Source of the DNA: JABDFW01 sp035550215
Lineage (GTDB): Bacteria > Bacteroidota > Bacteroidia > Chitinophagales > Chitinophagaceae
DNA length: 64,000 nt
Direction: 5' to 3'
NCBI GenBank assembly: GCA_035550215.1
Contig: DASZPM010000020.1
Span: forward strand, 203,121 to 267,120
Both the position numbers and the translations under genes were made by a program. A model generated the notes under the pieces. The model was not told the DNA's origin and made no database searches. It saw only the letters and a list, made by a program, of their open reading frames with translations. Positions 51,691 through 61,248 of this stretch are shown here, piece after piece. Each line of letters starts with the position of its first letter. Position 1 is the stretch's first letter.

Positions 51691-53034
51691 ATGATAGTTG
51701 TGCAGCTTATCATTTTATTGGCGATGATTCTTATTGGTTCCCGTCTTAAAGGCATTGGCCTTGGTGTGATGGGCATGGTGGGCCTGTTGATATTCATCTT
51801 TATTTTTCACATGCACCCCACCGAACCGCCCTTAGATGTTATGCTGATAATAATGGCTGTTGTTACTACCGGCGCTGCTATGCAGGCTGCCGGCGGGCTT
51901 GATTACTTAGTAAACATTGCGGAACGCATTATACGCAGTAACCCTGCAAGAGTTACCTTATACGCGCCGTTCACAGTTTTCTTCCTGTGCCTTTTTGCCG
52001 GCACTTCCCATATAGTATATTCCGTATTGCCCATCATTGCAGAAGTATCTGCAAAAAAAAGAATACGCCCTGAAAGGCCTATGAGCATTTCCATCATAGC
52101 ATCGCACATTGCGCTTACAGGCAGCCCCATGAGCGCCTGTACTGCTGCATTGGCTGGTATTTTGGCTTATGCAGGCGCTGCAGGGGACATTATGAAAATA
52201 TGCATACCGGCATGTTTAATTGGTGTATTAGCCGGCGCCATTTCTGTATGGAAGATGGGTAAAGAGCTGCATGAAGACCCGGAGTTTTTGGAGAAGATGA
52301 AAGACCCGATGTTTGCCGCGTCAGTGGATGCGGGTGAAGCGGGTATAAAAAAATCAGTAAAGCCGGGAGCGAAAACCGCGGTATTCATTTTCGGTATGAC
52401 TATTTTGCTGGTGGTGATGTTTGGCATATTTCCCGGCCTTATACCAATAACGCATGCAGGGGCGGCCAATATGATGATAAACGCGGATGCCACGTTAAAA
52501 ATGCCCACAGTTATTATATTGCTGGCGCTGTCTGCTACTGCTATTATTATTCTTGCAACAAAAACAAAAACGGTTGAAGTGGCAAAATCAAGCCTGTTTA
52601 CAGCTATGGGCACCGCAAGTATCTGCGTTTTTGGCGTGGTGTGGATGAGCAGCACTTTTATTGCCAATAACCAGGATGTTATAACACATATTTTTGGCGA
52701 CATAGCCAAACAATACCCGTGGACATTTGCTATTGCTATTTTTATAATGGGCGCATTTATTTTCAGCCAGGCCGGTACCACCAAAACCATGATGCCGCTG
52801 GCTATAACGCTGGGCATAGCGAGCCCTGCATTAATTGCCATGTTCCCTGCGGTAAACAGCGATTTTGTTTTACCGGGCTACCCTACCTTACTGGCCGCTG
52901 TTGACTTTGACAGAACGGGCACTACTAAAATAGGCAAGAATATTTTAAACCATAGCTTTCTGCGGCCAGGCATAGTAGCCATTGTAGTAGCCATAGCGGC
53001 GGGGTTTGCATTGGAAGCCTTTTTGATGAAATAA
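51691..53034 (+). CDS. Anaerobic C4-dicarboxylate transporter, Dcu family
   Basis: The 447-residue membrane protein matches DcuA/DcuB: FLCLFAGTSHIVYSVLPIIAE, KKRIRPERPMSISIIASHIA, TGSPMSACTAALAGILA and PGYPTLLAAVDFDRTGTTKIG near the C-terminus. About ten to twelve membrane segments. Dcu proteins exchange fumarate, malate or aspartate for succinate. Whether this one serves anaerobic growth or aspartate uptake is unknown. Confidence 0.92.
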   Translation: MIVVQLIILLAMILIGSRLKGIGLGVMGMVGLLIFIFIFHMHPTEPPLDVMLIIMAVVTTGAAMQAAGGLDYLVNIAERIIRSNPARVTLYAPFTVFFLCLFAGTSHIVYSVLPIIAEVSAKKRIRPERPMSISIIASHIALTGSPMSACTAALAGILAYAGAAGDIMKICIPACLIGVLAGAISVWKMGKELHEDPEFLEKMKDPMFAASVDAGEAGIKKSVKPGAKTAVFIFGMTILLVVMFGIFPGLIPITHAGAANMMINADATLKMPTVIILLALSATAIIILATKTKTVEVAKSSLFTAMGTASICVFGVVWMSSTFIANNQDVITHIFGDIAKQYPWTFAIAIFIMGAFIFSQAGTTKTMMPLAITLGIASPALIAMFPAVNSDFVLPGYPTLLAAVDFDRTGTTKIGKNILNHSFLRPGIVAIVVAIAAGFALEAFLMK

Positions 53035-53044
53035 AGATTAATAT

Positions 53045-53656
53045 ATGACCTATTCCGCAGAAGATTTCTGGACCTGGTTTAAAGCCAATAATAAAGCATA
53101 TCTTTTCTTAGACGAAGTTGATGAAGAGGTAAGAGAAGAATTAATGTCCTCCTTTTTAACAGAACTGCATAAATATTGCGCGAACCTTTATTTTCAGATA
53201 AGCGGCAACGCAAACGAGGCGCCCGAGATAGTGATTACCGCAGATGGCGACATTGAATATTTTGATAAAGTGGAGGAATTATTAAGCAAATCACCCGGTA
53301 TTAAAGAATGGAAATTTACCGCTTTCAAACAACCTATCGCCGGTCATTTTAATATTGTGTGGGAAGGAATTGAAGTGAGTACAGAGAATATGTGGTTTAT
53401 TCCATTGTTTAGTGCGGAAGCCGCAGAGCTTGGGCTGCGCATCTGCTTAAGGGGGCATGAAGATTTAAGCGATGATGACACATTGTTAAATGCAATGTAT
53501 GTAATGCTCGACACTATTCTTGGGGAGAAAAATTTTGCACTAAATATCGGCTATGTCGAAATTCAGCCTTACACGGAGGAAGCAGAAGATGAGGCATACC
53601 CAATTCTGGAGTTGCCGGGTTATTTGGATGAACATACGCGTACAATAAAAAATTAG
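53045..53656 (+). CDS. Unrecognised cytoplasmic protein
   Basis: The 203-residue acidic protein has no signal peptide or membrane segment. Visible features are an N-terminal FWTWFKANNKAYLFLD segment and a beta-rich middle (APEIVITADGDIEYF). I do not recognise the family. It lies 10 nt after the Dcu gene and 12 nt before the DNA glycosylase gene, so it is likely co-transcribed. Confidence 0.75.
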   Translation: MTYSAEDFWTWFKANNKAYLFLDEVDEEVREELMSSFLTELHKYCANLYFQISGNANEAPEIVITADGDIEYFDKVEELLSKSPGIKEWKFTAFKQPIAGHFNIVWEGIEVSTENMWFIPLFSAEAAELGLRICLRGHEDLSDDDTLLNAMYVMLDTILGEKNFALNIGYVEIQPYTEEAEDEAYPILELPGYLDEHTRTIKN

Positions 53657-53668
53657 CCAGGGTTCACC

Positions 53669-54301
53669 ATGTTTCAAACATTTACCGAAGCCACATTACC
53701 GGGGTATTGCGATGCACTTGCTGGCGGTGATGAACACCTCAGGGCCATCATCATGCAACATGGTTACCCACCCTTCTGGAGCAGGGCAGCGACATTTTCA
53801 ACGCTGGTGCATATTATACTGGAGCAGCAGGTTTCGCTTGCTTCAGCCAAGGCTGCTTTTTTAAAATTACAGGAAAAAATAGGGCATATTGAACCCCGAA
53901 AGGTGCTGGCGCTTACCGATGAGGAAATGAAGGCCTGTTACTTTAGCAGGCAAAAAATAATCTATACCCGGCATCTCGCCCATGCGGTATTGAATAAGGA
54001 AATTGTGATAGAAGATTTGGAGAGAATGGGCAATGAAGAGATAAGAATACTGATGAAAAAATTAAATGGCATCGGCGACTGGACGGTGGATGTTGTACTG
54101 ATGATGGTATTACACCGTAACGATGTTTTTCCGCCCGGCGATATTGCGTTGATGAAAAGTATTAAAGAAGTAAAAAGCTTACCCGCAGAAACGCCTAAAG
54201 AAGCGTTGATGCAAATAGCCGAAGCATGGCGGCCCTGCAGAACAATTGCCGCTTTTTTATTGTGGCACGCGTATATTAAAAAAAGAAACCTGAAGTTTTA
54301 A
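53669..54301 (+). CDS. HhH-GPD DNA glycosylase, AlkA-like
   Basis: The 210-residue product has the glycosylase helix-hairpin-helix LNGIGDWTVDVVLMMVLHR and the catalytic aspartate in DVFPPGDIALMKSI, typical of 3-methyladenine DNA glycosylase II. It lacks the N-terminal AlkA subdomain, as in the shorter type. It removes alkylated bases from DNA. Start ATG 53669 is 12 nt after the previous gene. Confidence 0.9.
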   Translation: MFQTFTEATLPGYCDALAGGDEHLRAIIMQHGYPPFWSRAATFSTLVHIILEQQVSLASAKAAFLKLQEKIGHIEPRKVLALTDEEMKACYFSRQKIIYTRHLAHAVLNKEIVIEDLERMGNEEIRILMKKLNGIGDWTVDVVLMMVLHRNDVFPPGDIALMKSIKEVKSLPAETPKEALMQIAEAWRPCRTIAAFLLWHAYIKKRNLKF

Positions 54302-54370
54302 AAACTTCTATGTTTTCGATTGAAGATTCTGCCGGTTTTCTTTGTACTGGTGCTCTAAACCAACGGCAAA

Positions 54371-55009
54371 TTATAAATCATCATATTCGTACAGCGGGTC
54401 AATGGGTGAGTTGGCATCCATATCAAAAACCGGCTTTATAATCCCATCGCTTAAGCCATATACCCAGCCATGTAAATGCGGGCGGTTATCATTTTTCCAT
54501 GCCCGTTGTATGATGGATGTTTTTGCCAGGTGCATCAGTTGTTCTTTAACATTTAATTCAACAAGGCGGTTAGTCCTTGCTTCTTCATCATTAATCGCTT
54601 CCAGTTCATCTTTATACAGCCGGTACACGTCTTTTATGTTGCGCAGCCACATGTTAAGCACTTGTTTGTAATCGTGGTTGGTCATGGCAGCCTTAATACC
54701 GCCGCAGCCATAATGGCCGCAAACAATTACATGCTCCACCTTAAGGTGTTCAACCGCAAACTCCAGTACACTTAAAAGGTTAACATCAGTATGTATTACA
54801 AGGTTGGCAATATTGCGATGTACAAAAATTTCACCGGGTTGCGTGCCTGTAATTTTATCTGCCGGCACACGGCTGTCGCTGCAACCTATCCATAAAAATT
54901 TAGGCGTTTGCAAACGTGCAAGCCGCTCAAAATACCCGGGGTCATCCGACACCATTCCTGCTGCCCATGCTTTGTTATCATTCAGTAATTTGTCGTAAGG
55001 CTGTTGCAT
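54371..55009 (-). CDS. Beta-class carbonic anhydrase
   Basis: From ATG at 55009 the 212-residue product has zinc ligands Cys43 (CSDSRVP, with the Asp45/Arg47 pair), His99 and Cys102 (GHYGCGG). It interconverts CO2 and bicarbonate in the cytoplasm. The start at 55009 (MQQPYDKLL) fits the family; an earlier ATG at 55078 would add 23 unconserved residues. It follows the FabG-like gene by about 77 bp. Confidence 0.94.
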   Translation of the reverse strand: MQQPYDKLLNDNKAWAAGMVSDDPGYFERLARLQTPKFLWIGCSDSRVPADKITGTQPGEIFVHRNIANLVIHTDVNLLSVLEFAVEHLKVEHVIVCGHYGCGGIKAAMTNHDYKQVLNMWLRNIKDVYRLYKDELEAINDEEARTNRLVELNVKEQLMHLAKTSIIQRAWKNDNRPHLHGWVYGLSDGIIKPVFDMDANSPIDPLYEYDDL

Positions 55010-55086
55010 CAATATCAATTTCAGTATATAAAAAAATTCGTTATTAAGGTAACGGCGGTACACCCGTTTATATGTCATTTTCAGCG

Positions 55087-55842
55087 CTATATATTTAACC
55101 CGCCGCAGGCACTTAATACCTGGCCTGTAATATAGCTGCTCATATTGCTGGCTAAAAACAAAGTAGTGTCGGCTATTTCTTCCGCTTTGCCAAAACGCCC
55201 CAGCGGAATCTTCTTTAAAAACTCATCGGCGCCGCTGCCTTCTTTCAGGTAATGCGTCATGTCAGTTTCAATAAAGCCCGGGGCTATGGCATTGCAGCGT
55301 ATGTTACGGCTGCCAAGCTCCTTAGCCACAGATTTTGTAAAGCCAATAATACCCGCCTTGCTGGCTGCATAGCTTGCCTGTCCTGCATTACCGCTAACAC
55401 CCACTATGCTGCTCATATTAATAATGCTGCCTGCCTTAGCTTTCATCATCGGGCGAATAACCTGCTTTGTCATATTAAATACACTTTTCAGGTTCGTTGT
55501 CATTACTTCGTCCCACTGGTCGGCCGTAAGGCGCAGCAAAAGGTTATCCTTGCTTATGCCTGCATTGTTAACACAAACATCTACCGTACCAAATTCTTTC
55601 AGCACATCGGCCACAAAGGTTTCGCATTGCGCAAAATCACCGGCATTACTTTTATAGGCTTTTGCTTTTACGCCAAGCGCCTGCAACCGGGCTTCAAGAC
55701 CTGCAGCTTTTTCGGCGCTGCTGTCGCTTACATACGTAAATGCTACATGGCTGCCATGTTCTGCAAGCTTTAAGGCAATAGCTGCGCCAATGCCACGGGC
55801 TGCACCTGTTACTATCGAAACTTTTCCGGCTAATAGTTGCAT
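55087..55842 (-). CDS. fabG: 3-oxoacyl-ACP reductase, FabG type
   Basis: From ATG at 55842 the 251-residue product is a short-chain dehydrogenase: cofactor motif GAARGIG (13-19), NNAG, the catalytic Ser and YAASKAG (YxxxK), and a C-terminus matching FabG. It reduces 3-oxoacyl-ACP with NADPH in fatty-acid synthesis. The longer frame from 55899 has no family support. A -7 box precedes it. Confidence 0.88.
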   Translation of the reverse strand: MQLLAGKVSIVTGAARGIGAAIALKLAEHGSHVAFTYVSDSSAEKAAGLEARLQALGVKAKAYKSNAGDFAQCETFVADVLKEFGTVDVCVNNAGISKDNLLLRLTADQWDEVMTTNLKSVFNMTKQVIRPMMKAKAGSIINMSSIVGVSGNAGQASYAASKAGIIGFTKSVAKELGSRNIRCNAIAPGFIETDMTHYLKEGSGADEFLKKIPLGRFGKAEEIADTTLFLASNMSSYITGQVLSACGGLNI

Positions 55843-55862
55843 GATGGTTGTTATTGTACCGG

Positions 55863-55870
55863 CAAATGTA
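55863..55870 (-). promoter_or_regulatory. fabG -7 box
   Basis: On the minus strand TACATTTG matches TAnnTTTG 20 nt before ATG 55842. This supports the shorter start, since the longer frame would begin upstream of the promoter. Confidence 0.55.
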
Positions 55871-56027
55871 TATAAATTGAACTTCGTTGTGTCACTCACT
55901 GCAACTTTTTATCGCTGCCCGGCCTGTTGCTTATAATACACATTCATTATTATTTTGCATTAGCGGGTGGTCGTTAATGCCGTTTCATTTTATTTCATAC
56001 ATTACAAAAATTTTAAAACCAGCACTT

Positions 56028-56924
56028 ATGAGCGTACAATGGCAGGGTGTTTTTCCCGCTGTTACCACCAAGTTTACGGGGGACGGTCAATTAGATATTG
56101 AGATGTTTATTAAGGGCATACAGGCACAGGTTGATGCAGGTGTGCATGGCATTGTGCTTGGCGGTACGCTGGGAGAATCCAGCGTATTGACTTCCGCAGA
56201 AAAAGAGGTATTGGTGAAAACGACGTTAGAGACAGTAAGCGGTAAAGTGCCTGTTATTTTGAATATTGCAGAAGGCTCAACAACGGTTGCAGTGCAGGAA
56301 GCGCTGAACGCGGAAAAATGGGGCGCTGCGGGGTTAATGCTGCTGCCGCCTATGCGTTACAAAGCTGATGACCGGGAAACAGTTACCTACTTTAAAACTA
56401 TAGCCGCAGCTACACCCCTGCCTATAATGATTTATAATAACCCGGTGGATTATAAAATTGAAGTTACCCCTGACATGTTTGAACAGCTTGCTGAATGCCC
56501 CACCATACAGGCCGTAAAAGAATCAACCCGCGACGTTACCAACGTTACGCGCATGATAAACCGTTTTGGCGACCGCTTCAGTATTTTATGCGGCGTTGAT
56601 ACCATTGCCATGGAAGAACTGCTTTTAGGCGCTAATGGGTGGGTGGCGGGGCTTGTGTGCGCCTTTCCTAAAGAAACGGTGGCTATTTACAACCTTACAA
56701 AAGCAGGACGTATCAGCGAAGCTGCTGCTATTTACCGATGGTTTATGCCATTGCTTGAAATGGATATTCATCCCAAACTCGTGCAGTATATTAAACTATG
56801 CGAAAGCGAAACAGGCGTTGGAACGGAGTTTGTGCGGCCGCCACGGTTAACATTAGTGGGTGCAGAACGGGAGAGGATACTGGGCATAATACATAAGGCA
56901 CTGAAGACAAGGCCGCAGCTATAG
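56028..56924 (+). CDS. Dihydrodipicolinate synthase family aldolase
   Basis: From ATG at 56028 the 298-residue product is a TIM-barrel class I aldolase: GGTLGESSVLTSAEKEVLV, the tyrosine in MIYNNPVDYKI, and the Schiff-base lysine in AVKESTRDV. The family includes DapA, N-acetylneuraminate lyase and hydroxy-oxoacid aldolases. The GGTLGES loop differs from the GTTGES of true DapA, so lysine biosynthesis is not assured. The frame open from 55887 is not used because MSVQWQGVFPAVTT begins the domain. Confidence 0.87.
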   Translation: MSVQWQGVFPAVTTKFTGDGQLDIEMFIKGIQAQVDAGVHGIVLGGTLGESSVLTSAEKEVLVKTTLETVSGKVPVILNIAEGSTTVAVQEALNAEKWGAAGLMLLPPMRYKADDRETVTYFKTIAAATPLPIMIYNNPVDYKIEVTPDMFEQLAECPTIQAVKESTRDVTNVTRMINRFGDRFSILCGVDTIAMEELLLGANGWVAGLVCAFPKETVAIYNLTKAGRISEAAAIYRWFMPLLEMDIHPKLVQYIKLCESETGVGTEFVRPPRLTLVGAERERILGIIHKALKTRPQL

Positions 56925-56977
56925 CATAGACAGAACACACCAAAAAAAAACTATTTCAACCTTTCGGGGTTTTTACA

Positions 56978-57757
56978 TCACCTGTGCACCCTTTCATACA
57001 CAATTACTTCTTTAGTGTTGCCGCTGGTGGTTGTTTGTGTAAATGAATTACGGCCTGTGAAAATAATATCCAGGTTAAACGTTTTACCAACTACCCCGGA
57101 TGTATTTGCGGCTGTTACTGTTTCAGTGAGGGCGCTGCCGTTGAGTGTAAAAGTGCCCCAGGAAACATAAGTACGTGATATATTCTTTCCACTTCCTTTG
57201 TCAAATTCGCCGTAAGCAAACTGGCCCGCATAAAATGCTTTATACTGCACATCACTCCAGTGCACGGTATCTTTACCAACGATGGAATAAGCGGAAACCT
57301 GTTTCCAAACACCGTCCAGCGGCGAAGCTGCTGCGTTGCCCACCGATGCAAATTCCTGTGTAAAATGAAGAGAGTCTTTGCCCTGCGCCGCAGTAGCTAT
57401 TACCTGTGTGTACCCTGCAGGCGCTTTTACAATGCCAACCGTATCGGGAAAAGTATTTACATTTTCAGCAGTATCACCGGCGCTGTACACTATATCTTCC
57501 ATCAACTCATTTCCATCAATTGTATAATACCCTGCGCCAAAAGCGCCAACAGAGTCCGCGGGGTTTATGTGTGTGTACATTACCATGCTGTCTGTATAAA
57601 TTTTAAGCTGCTTTTGCTGTGTGTCGGCAGTGTCAATGTTGGTACCCTTAAAAGATTGGGACGTCATATTGTATACGCCCTGCATATCAACGCCCGGCTG
57701 CTTCTGGGCGCAACCAGCCACGATTAATGTGGACACAATGAAACAAAATTTTTGCAT
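56978..57757 (-). CDS. Lipoprotein of unknown function
   Basis: From ATG at 57757 the 259-residue product has a lipoprotein signal (CFIVSTLIVAGC). Two similar beta-rich halves may follow, each with a GVYNMTSQS- or GVWKQVSAY-type start and later Y-T(I/L)-G sequences, suggesting an internal duplication of a lipocalin-like domain. I do not recognise a named family. It ends 53 nt from the convergent aldolase gene. Confidence 0.75.
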   Translation of the reverse strand: MQKFCFIVSTLIVAGCAQKQPGVDMQGVYNMTSQSFKGTNIDTADTQQKQLKIYTDSMVMYTHINPADSVGAFGAGYYTIDGNELMEDIVYSAGDTAENVNTFPDTVGIVKAPAGYTQVIATAAQGKDSLHFTQEFASVGNAAASPLDGVWKQVSAYSIVGKDTVHWSDVQYKAFYAGQFAYGEFDKGSGKNISRTYVSWGTFTLNGSALTETVTAANTSGVVGKTFNLDIIFTGRNSFTQTTTSGNTKEVIVYERVHR

Positions 57758-57808
57758 AGCGCGGTAAAGATAGAGCAACCAAAGCATGCAAGTACTATGT
57801 ACTCCTGT

Positions 57809-60427
57809 TTATAATATTTCAACATAGCCATCTGTTCCGTTTACGCGTATGCGCTGCCCGTCTTTAATAAGGGTGGTAGCATTCTCTACACCCACAACTG
57901 CCGGCAAGCCGTATTCACGGGCAATAACGGCCCCGTGTGTCATCAGGCCGCCAACCTCTGTAACCAGGCCTTTTATCGAAACAAACAAAGGCGTCCAACT
58001 GGGGTCGGTAAAGGTTGTAACCAATATATCCCCTTTCTCCAGTTTAGCTTCGCTCATATTTACAATAACACGTGCCCGCCCCTCCGTAATACCGGATGAA
58101 ACAGCCAGCCCCACAATGGCCGCGGCGGGCAGGTTTTCCCTGTTATACTTGCCTGTAATTATTTCGCCGTCAGATGTTATAACACGCGGAGGGTTTAGCT
58201 TTTCAAATAATGTATGCTCATCTTTACGGGAGTTGATGAGACGATAGTCAACTTCATTTGTGTGTACTGCTTCGCGGAGTTCTTCAAACGTGAGGTAGTA
58301 TATATCTTCCTTCTCGTGAATAACATTGGCCTGTACCATCCATCCGGCTTCTTTTAGTAAGGCCTGTTTGTAAATGAATGAATGGCTAACAATGCTGTAT
58401 TTTGGGTACTCCCTATAACCGATGAAATTGCGCAGCAGGCTTATAGCCCGTTTTGCTGCTTCAGCTTTTTGCTCACCACCCGGCAATTGCTTCAGTCTTT
58501 GCAATAATTCCTGCTCTTTGTTTAGTGCCCCTTTTAACCCTTCCTCAAACTTTCGCTTAGCAGCGCCAGGCTCAAAGTTTTTGATATTCGTAAGAATAAT
58601 AGGTATGAGAGCAGTTGGTTGCTCGCTCCAGCGGGGTTTAGTAATATCAATTTCACCGGGACAGCGCATACCATACTTATCCAGGAAAGCATCAATAGCT
58701 TCCCTCGTTTCCAGGCCGCCTTTAAACTTCACCAGTTCATTTAAAAAGTCGTCATTCTTTGTTTGTTCTAAAAAATTAATTATTGCGGTATAGGGCCGTA
58801 TTACATCTGCAACATCCAATAAAGCAAGGCCCATTTCTGAAGTGATATTGCCCGGTGCAGATTGGGTAAGTGTATCAGCCACGTTTTTTTCACCCAGCCA
58901 CTCCATCATTTTTTCATTCAACCATGCCGCGGCATTAATGGCTGCCATGATAGCACCCATATTTTCGGGAACACGCATCATCTTTTTTAATTGCTGTATA
59001 TCCTCAATAATGAAATCAAGTAATTCTGTTCCCTGTTTGTCCCTGATGTTTTGCTTTAACGCGTCCACCAGGGCTTCACTGCGGCCAACCAGCCCGGCAA
59101 CAATCGCGGGGTCATTTTCCATTTGTGAATGAAATTCGGAAGACGTGGCAACACTATTACTCTTCGCGGCGCTTTGTTTGTTATCCCCTGGCAACGATGG
59201 CACAAAATCTCCGCGTTTAATAAGGGTAACAAGCGCGTCTTTTAACAATGGGTCATGCTGCCCCATGGCATGTAAAAGCATCTCCCTGCCTGTGGCTGAA
59301 CCCAGTTCAGGCGTAACATCCACGAACAACCTGCCACCTGCTTTAGCCATGTAGCGTGTGGCTGTTAACTGCCATAAAGACAAGCCCAATGGTTTCATAG
59401 GGTCAGTCATCATTTGCTGGTGGCCAACAGATATGTACACGTGCTTCTCTTCATCGTTTGTTTCGGGAACGGGGAATAAAGTAGTAACCGGCCTGCTCTG
59501 CACAATATAAAATGTATCATCCGCCAGGCACCATTCAATGTCCTGCGGGCTACCGAAATGCTTTTCTATTTTCCTGCCAATATTTTCAAGTTCTACTACC
59601 TGTTCATCTTTCAACGATGCTTTTTCCTGCAGCGCCGGGTCAACTTCCTTTTGTATTGTGCCACCCCGGTGTAAGGCATAAACAGCCAGCTTTTTGGCGG
59701 ATATTTTTTTATCTATAACCTTGCCATCACGCACTTTATAGTTGTCGGCGTTCACAAGGCCAGACACCAGCGCTTCGCCAAGACCAAAACTTGCATCCAC
59801 AGACAAAACTTTCCTGTTACCGTTTATAGGGTCGGCGGTGAACATAATTCCTGCCACCTGCGGAAACACCATTTTTTGAACAATTACAGAGAGTTGCACT
59901 TTATGATGGCTAAAGCCGTTTTGTATGCGGTAGGTTACTGCTCTTTCTGTAAAAAGAGAAGCCCAGCATTTACTGATGTGATGCAGGATTTCCTCCATTC
60001 CAACAATATTCAGGTAGGTGTCCTGTTGCCCTGCGAAAGATGCGGAGGGCAGGTCTTCCGCTGTGGCGCTGGAGCGTATGGCAAATGCAATCCCTTTACC
60101 AGAGCCAGAGAGAAAGCTGGTTACCTGTTCACTAATATCTGCGGGTATAGCAATGCCCTCAATAACCTTGCGGATTTCACTGCTGAGTTCAGCAATCTCC
60201 CGTCTGTCTTCCGCCTTTAAATGGGATAAACGCTCCACCAGTTTTTTGAGTAATGGCGATTGGCCAATAATTCTTTTATACGCTTCAGTGGTAATGCAAA
60301 ATCCACCCGGTACAGTAATTCCTTCAATGTTGTTCAATTCACCAAGATTGGCTCCCTTGCCCCCAACCATTGCAAGCATTGTTTTGTCAACATCCCTTAA
60401 CCCAAGTATGCAGCCGCTTGTGTTCAT
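57809..60427 (-). CDS. rph: Rifamycin phosphotransferase-like / PEP synthase-like enzyme
   Basis: The 872-residue product has an N-terminal ATP-grasp domain (about 1-325; VGGKGANLGEL, IRSSATAEDLPSASFAGQQ). A middle domain follows (about 335-760, starting HVYISVGHQQMMTDPMKPLG) and a C-terminal phospho-histidine swivel domain (about 780-872, GGLMTHGAVIAREYGLPAVVG). Length, the middle-domain motif and layout match rifamycin-inactivating phosphotransferases better than the classical PEP synthase of about 800 residues. It would phosphorylate rifamycins using ATP. It is 19 nt downstream of a MarR gene in the same operon. Confidence 0.82.
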   Translation of the reverse strand: MNTSGCILGLRDVDKTMLAMVGGKGANLGELNNIEGITVPGGFCITTEAYKRIIGQSPLLKKLVERLSHLKAEDRREIAELSSEIRKVIEGIAIPADISEQVTSFLSGSGKGIAFAIRSSATAEDLPSASFAGQQDTYLNIVGMEEILHHISKCWASLFTERAVTYRIQNGFSHHKVQLSVIVQKMVFPQVAGIMFTADPINGNRKVLSVDASFGLGEALVSGLVNADNYKVRDGKVIDKKISAKKLAVYALHRGGTIQKEVDPALQEKASLKDEQVVELENIGRKIEKHFGSPQDIEWCLADDTFYIVQSRPVTTLFPVPETNDEEKHVYISVGHQQMMTDPMKPLGLSLWQLTATRYMAKAGGRLFVDVTPELGSATGREMLLHAMGQHDPLLKDALVTLIKRGDFVPSLPGDNKQSAAKSNSVATSSEFHSQMENDPAIVAGLVGRSEALVDALKQNIRDKQGTELLDFIIEDIQQLKKMMRVPENMGAIMAAINAAAWLNEKMMEWLGEKNVADTLTQSAPGNITSEMGLALLDVADVIRPYTAIINFLEQTKNDDFLNELVKFKGGLETREAIDAFLDKYGMRCPGEIDITKPRWSEQPTALIPIILTNIKNFEPGAAKRKFEEGLKGALNKEQELLQRLKQLPGGEQKAEAAKRAISLLRNFIGYREYPKYSIVSHSFIYKQALLKEAGWMVQANVIHEKEDIYYLTFEELREAVHTNEVDYRLINSRKDEHTLFEKLNPPRVITSDGEIITGKYNRENLPAAAIVGLAVSSGITEGRARVIVNMSEAKLEKGDILVTTFTDPSWTPLFVSIKGLVTEVGGLMTHGAVIAREYGLPAVVGVENATTLIKDGQRIRVNGTDGYVEIL

Positions 60428-60446
60428 TTACTTTTGTTTTGCGTAC

Positions 60447-60896
60447 TTATTTATTGTTGAGTTTAGCGGTTATTTCAGCCATTATTTCAATTGACTTAGC
60501 AAAATAGCTTTCAATGATTTTTATTTCTTCTTCTGAAAACGAAGCGCTAAGCTTTTCTGATTTATTCCGGAAGTCTTTATACAGGGGTGCAAAAAGCGCC
60601 ATGATATTTTCTGTATTTGATTTAATGATAACCTTGCGCCTGTCGTCTTTTGCAAATTGCCTTTTCACCAGTTTCTTTTTCTCAAACCTGTCAATTAAAC
60701 CTGTGACCGCGCCTGTGGTTAAGCCTGTTAAATTTGAAAGCTCACCCGCTGTCATTTCACCTTTTACCAGCAAGAAGCCTAAATACTTATGGTCAGTTCC
60801 CGGCAGCCCGGCCTTACGTGCCACCACTTCATGCATCCGGATGGAAGTGTACGCGTATTGCTGGGTTAACTTTCTCATCTCATTTATATCTCTCAT
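60447..60896 (-). CDS. MarR family transcriptional regulator
   Basis: The 149-residue product has the MarR winged helix: GEMTAGELSNLTGLTTGAVT, IDRFEKKKLVKRQFAKDDRRKVII. It heads the operon with the rifamycin phosphotransferase-like gene. The promoter just upstream has its -7 box inside a palindrome, fitting autorepression relieved by a drug or related ligand. Confidence 0.92.
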   Translation of the reverse strand: MRDINEMRKLTQQYAYTSIRMHEVVARKAGLPGTDHKYLGFLLVKGEMTAGELSNLTGLTTGAVTGLIDRFEKKKLVKRQFAKDDRRKVIIKSNTENIMALFAPLYKDFRNKSEKLSASFSEEEIKIIESYFAKSIEIMAEITAKLNNK

Positions 60897-60914
60897 AAAA
60901 TATCTTGTTAACTG

Positions 60915-60937
60915 ATTATCTTAGTAACAAAGATAAT
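60915..60937. promoter_or_regulatory. MarR operator and promoter
   Basis: ATTATCTT-N7-AAGATAAT is a perfect 8-bp-arm inverted repeat 19 bp before the marR start codon. On the minus strand its upstream arm contains the -7 box TATCTTTG (60928-60935), so a bound dimer would block the promoter. Confidence 0.7.
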
Positions 60938-61058
60938 ATTGCTGACTTTATAGAACATGGTTATTTCGGTATATTTTTTTGTCACAATAATGATAAGCGC
61001 TGAAACGTTTTTTTACAAACGAAAATGATTTTTTTGGCGGGAGGGGATAAGATTAGTG

Positions 61059-61095
61059 AAAATTAAAAGGCTACCCGCGTTACGCGAATAGCCTT
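61059..61095 (-). terminator. Terminator after tRNA-Ser
   Basis: AAGGCTA (61067-61073) and TAGCCTT (61089-61095) enclose an inner CGCG-TTA-CGCG pair. On the minus strand the stem is followed by TTTTAATTTTC. Confidence 0.75.
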
Positions 61096-61123
61096 ATTAC
61101 AGCAGTTAATTACGTTTTATTGC

Positions 61124-61209
61124 AGAGAGGAAGGGATTCGAACCCTCGATACGCTTTCACGTATACACACTTTCCAGGCGTGCTCCTTCAACCACTCGGA
61201 CACCTCTCT
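61124..61209 (-). tRNA. tRNA-Ser (GGA)
   Basis: The 86-nt gene is a class II tRNA: acceptor AGAGAGG/CCTCTCT, D-arm TCC-loop-GGA, anticodon arm CACGC-CTGGAAA-GTGTG (anticodon GGA), a long variable arm ATACG-TGAAAG-CGTAT, T-arm GAGGG-TTCGAAT-CCCTT. G73 is at 61123. No CCA is encoded (GCA follows). It is a normal host tRNA and a useful contrast to the array at 33 kb. Confidence 0.97.
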
Positions 61210-61248
61210 GTATACTTTTACGGGGCTGCAAAAATAATCGTTACAAAA

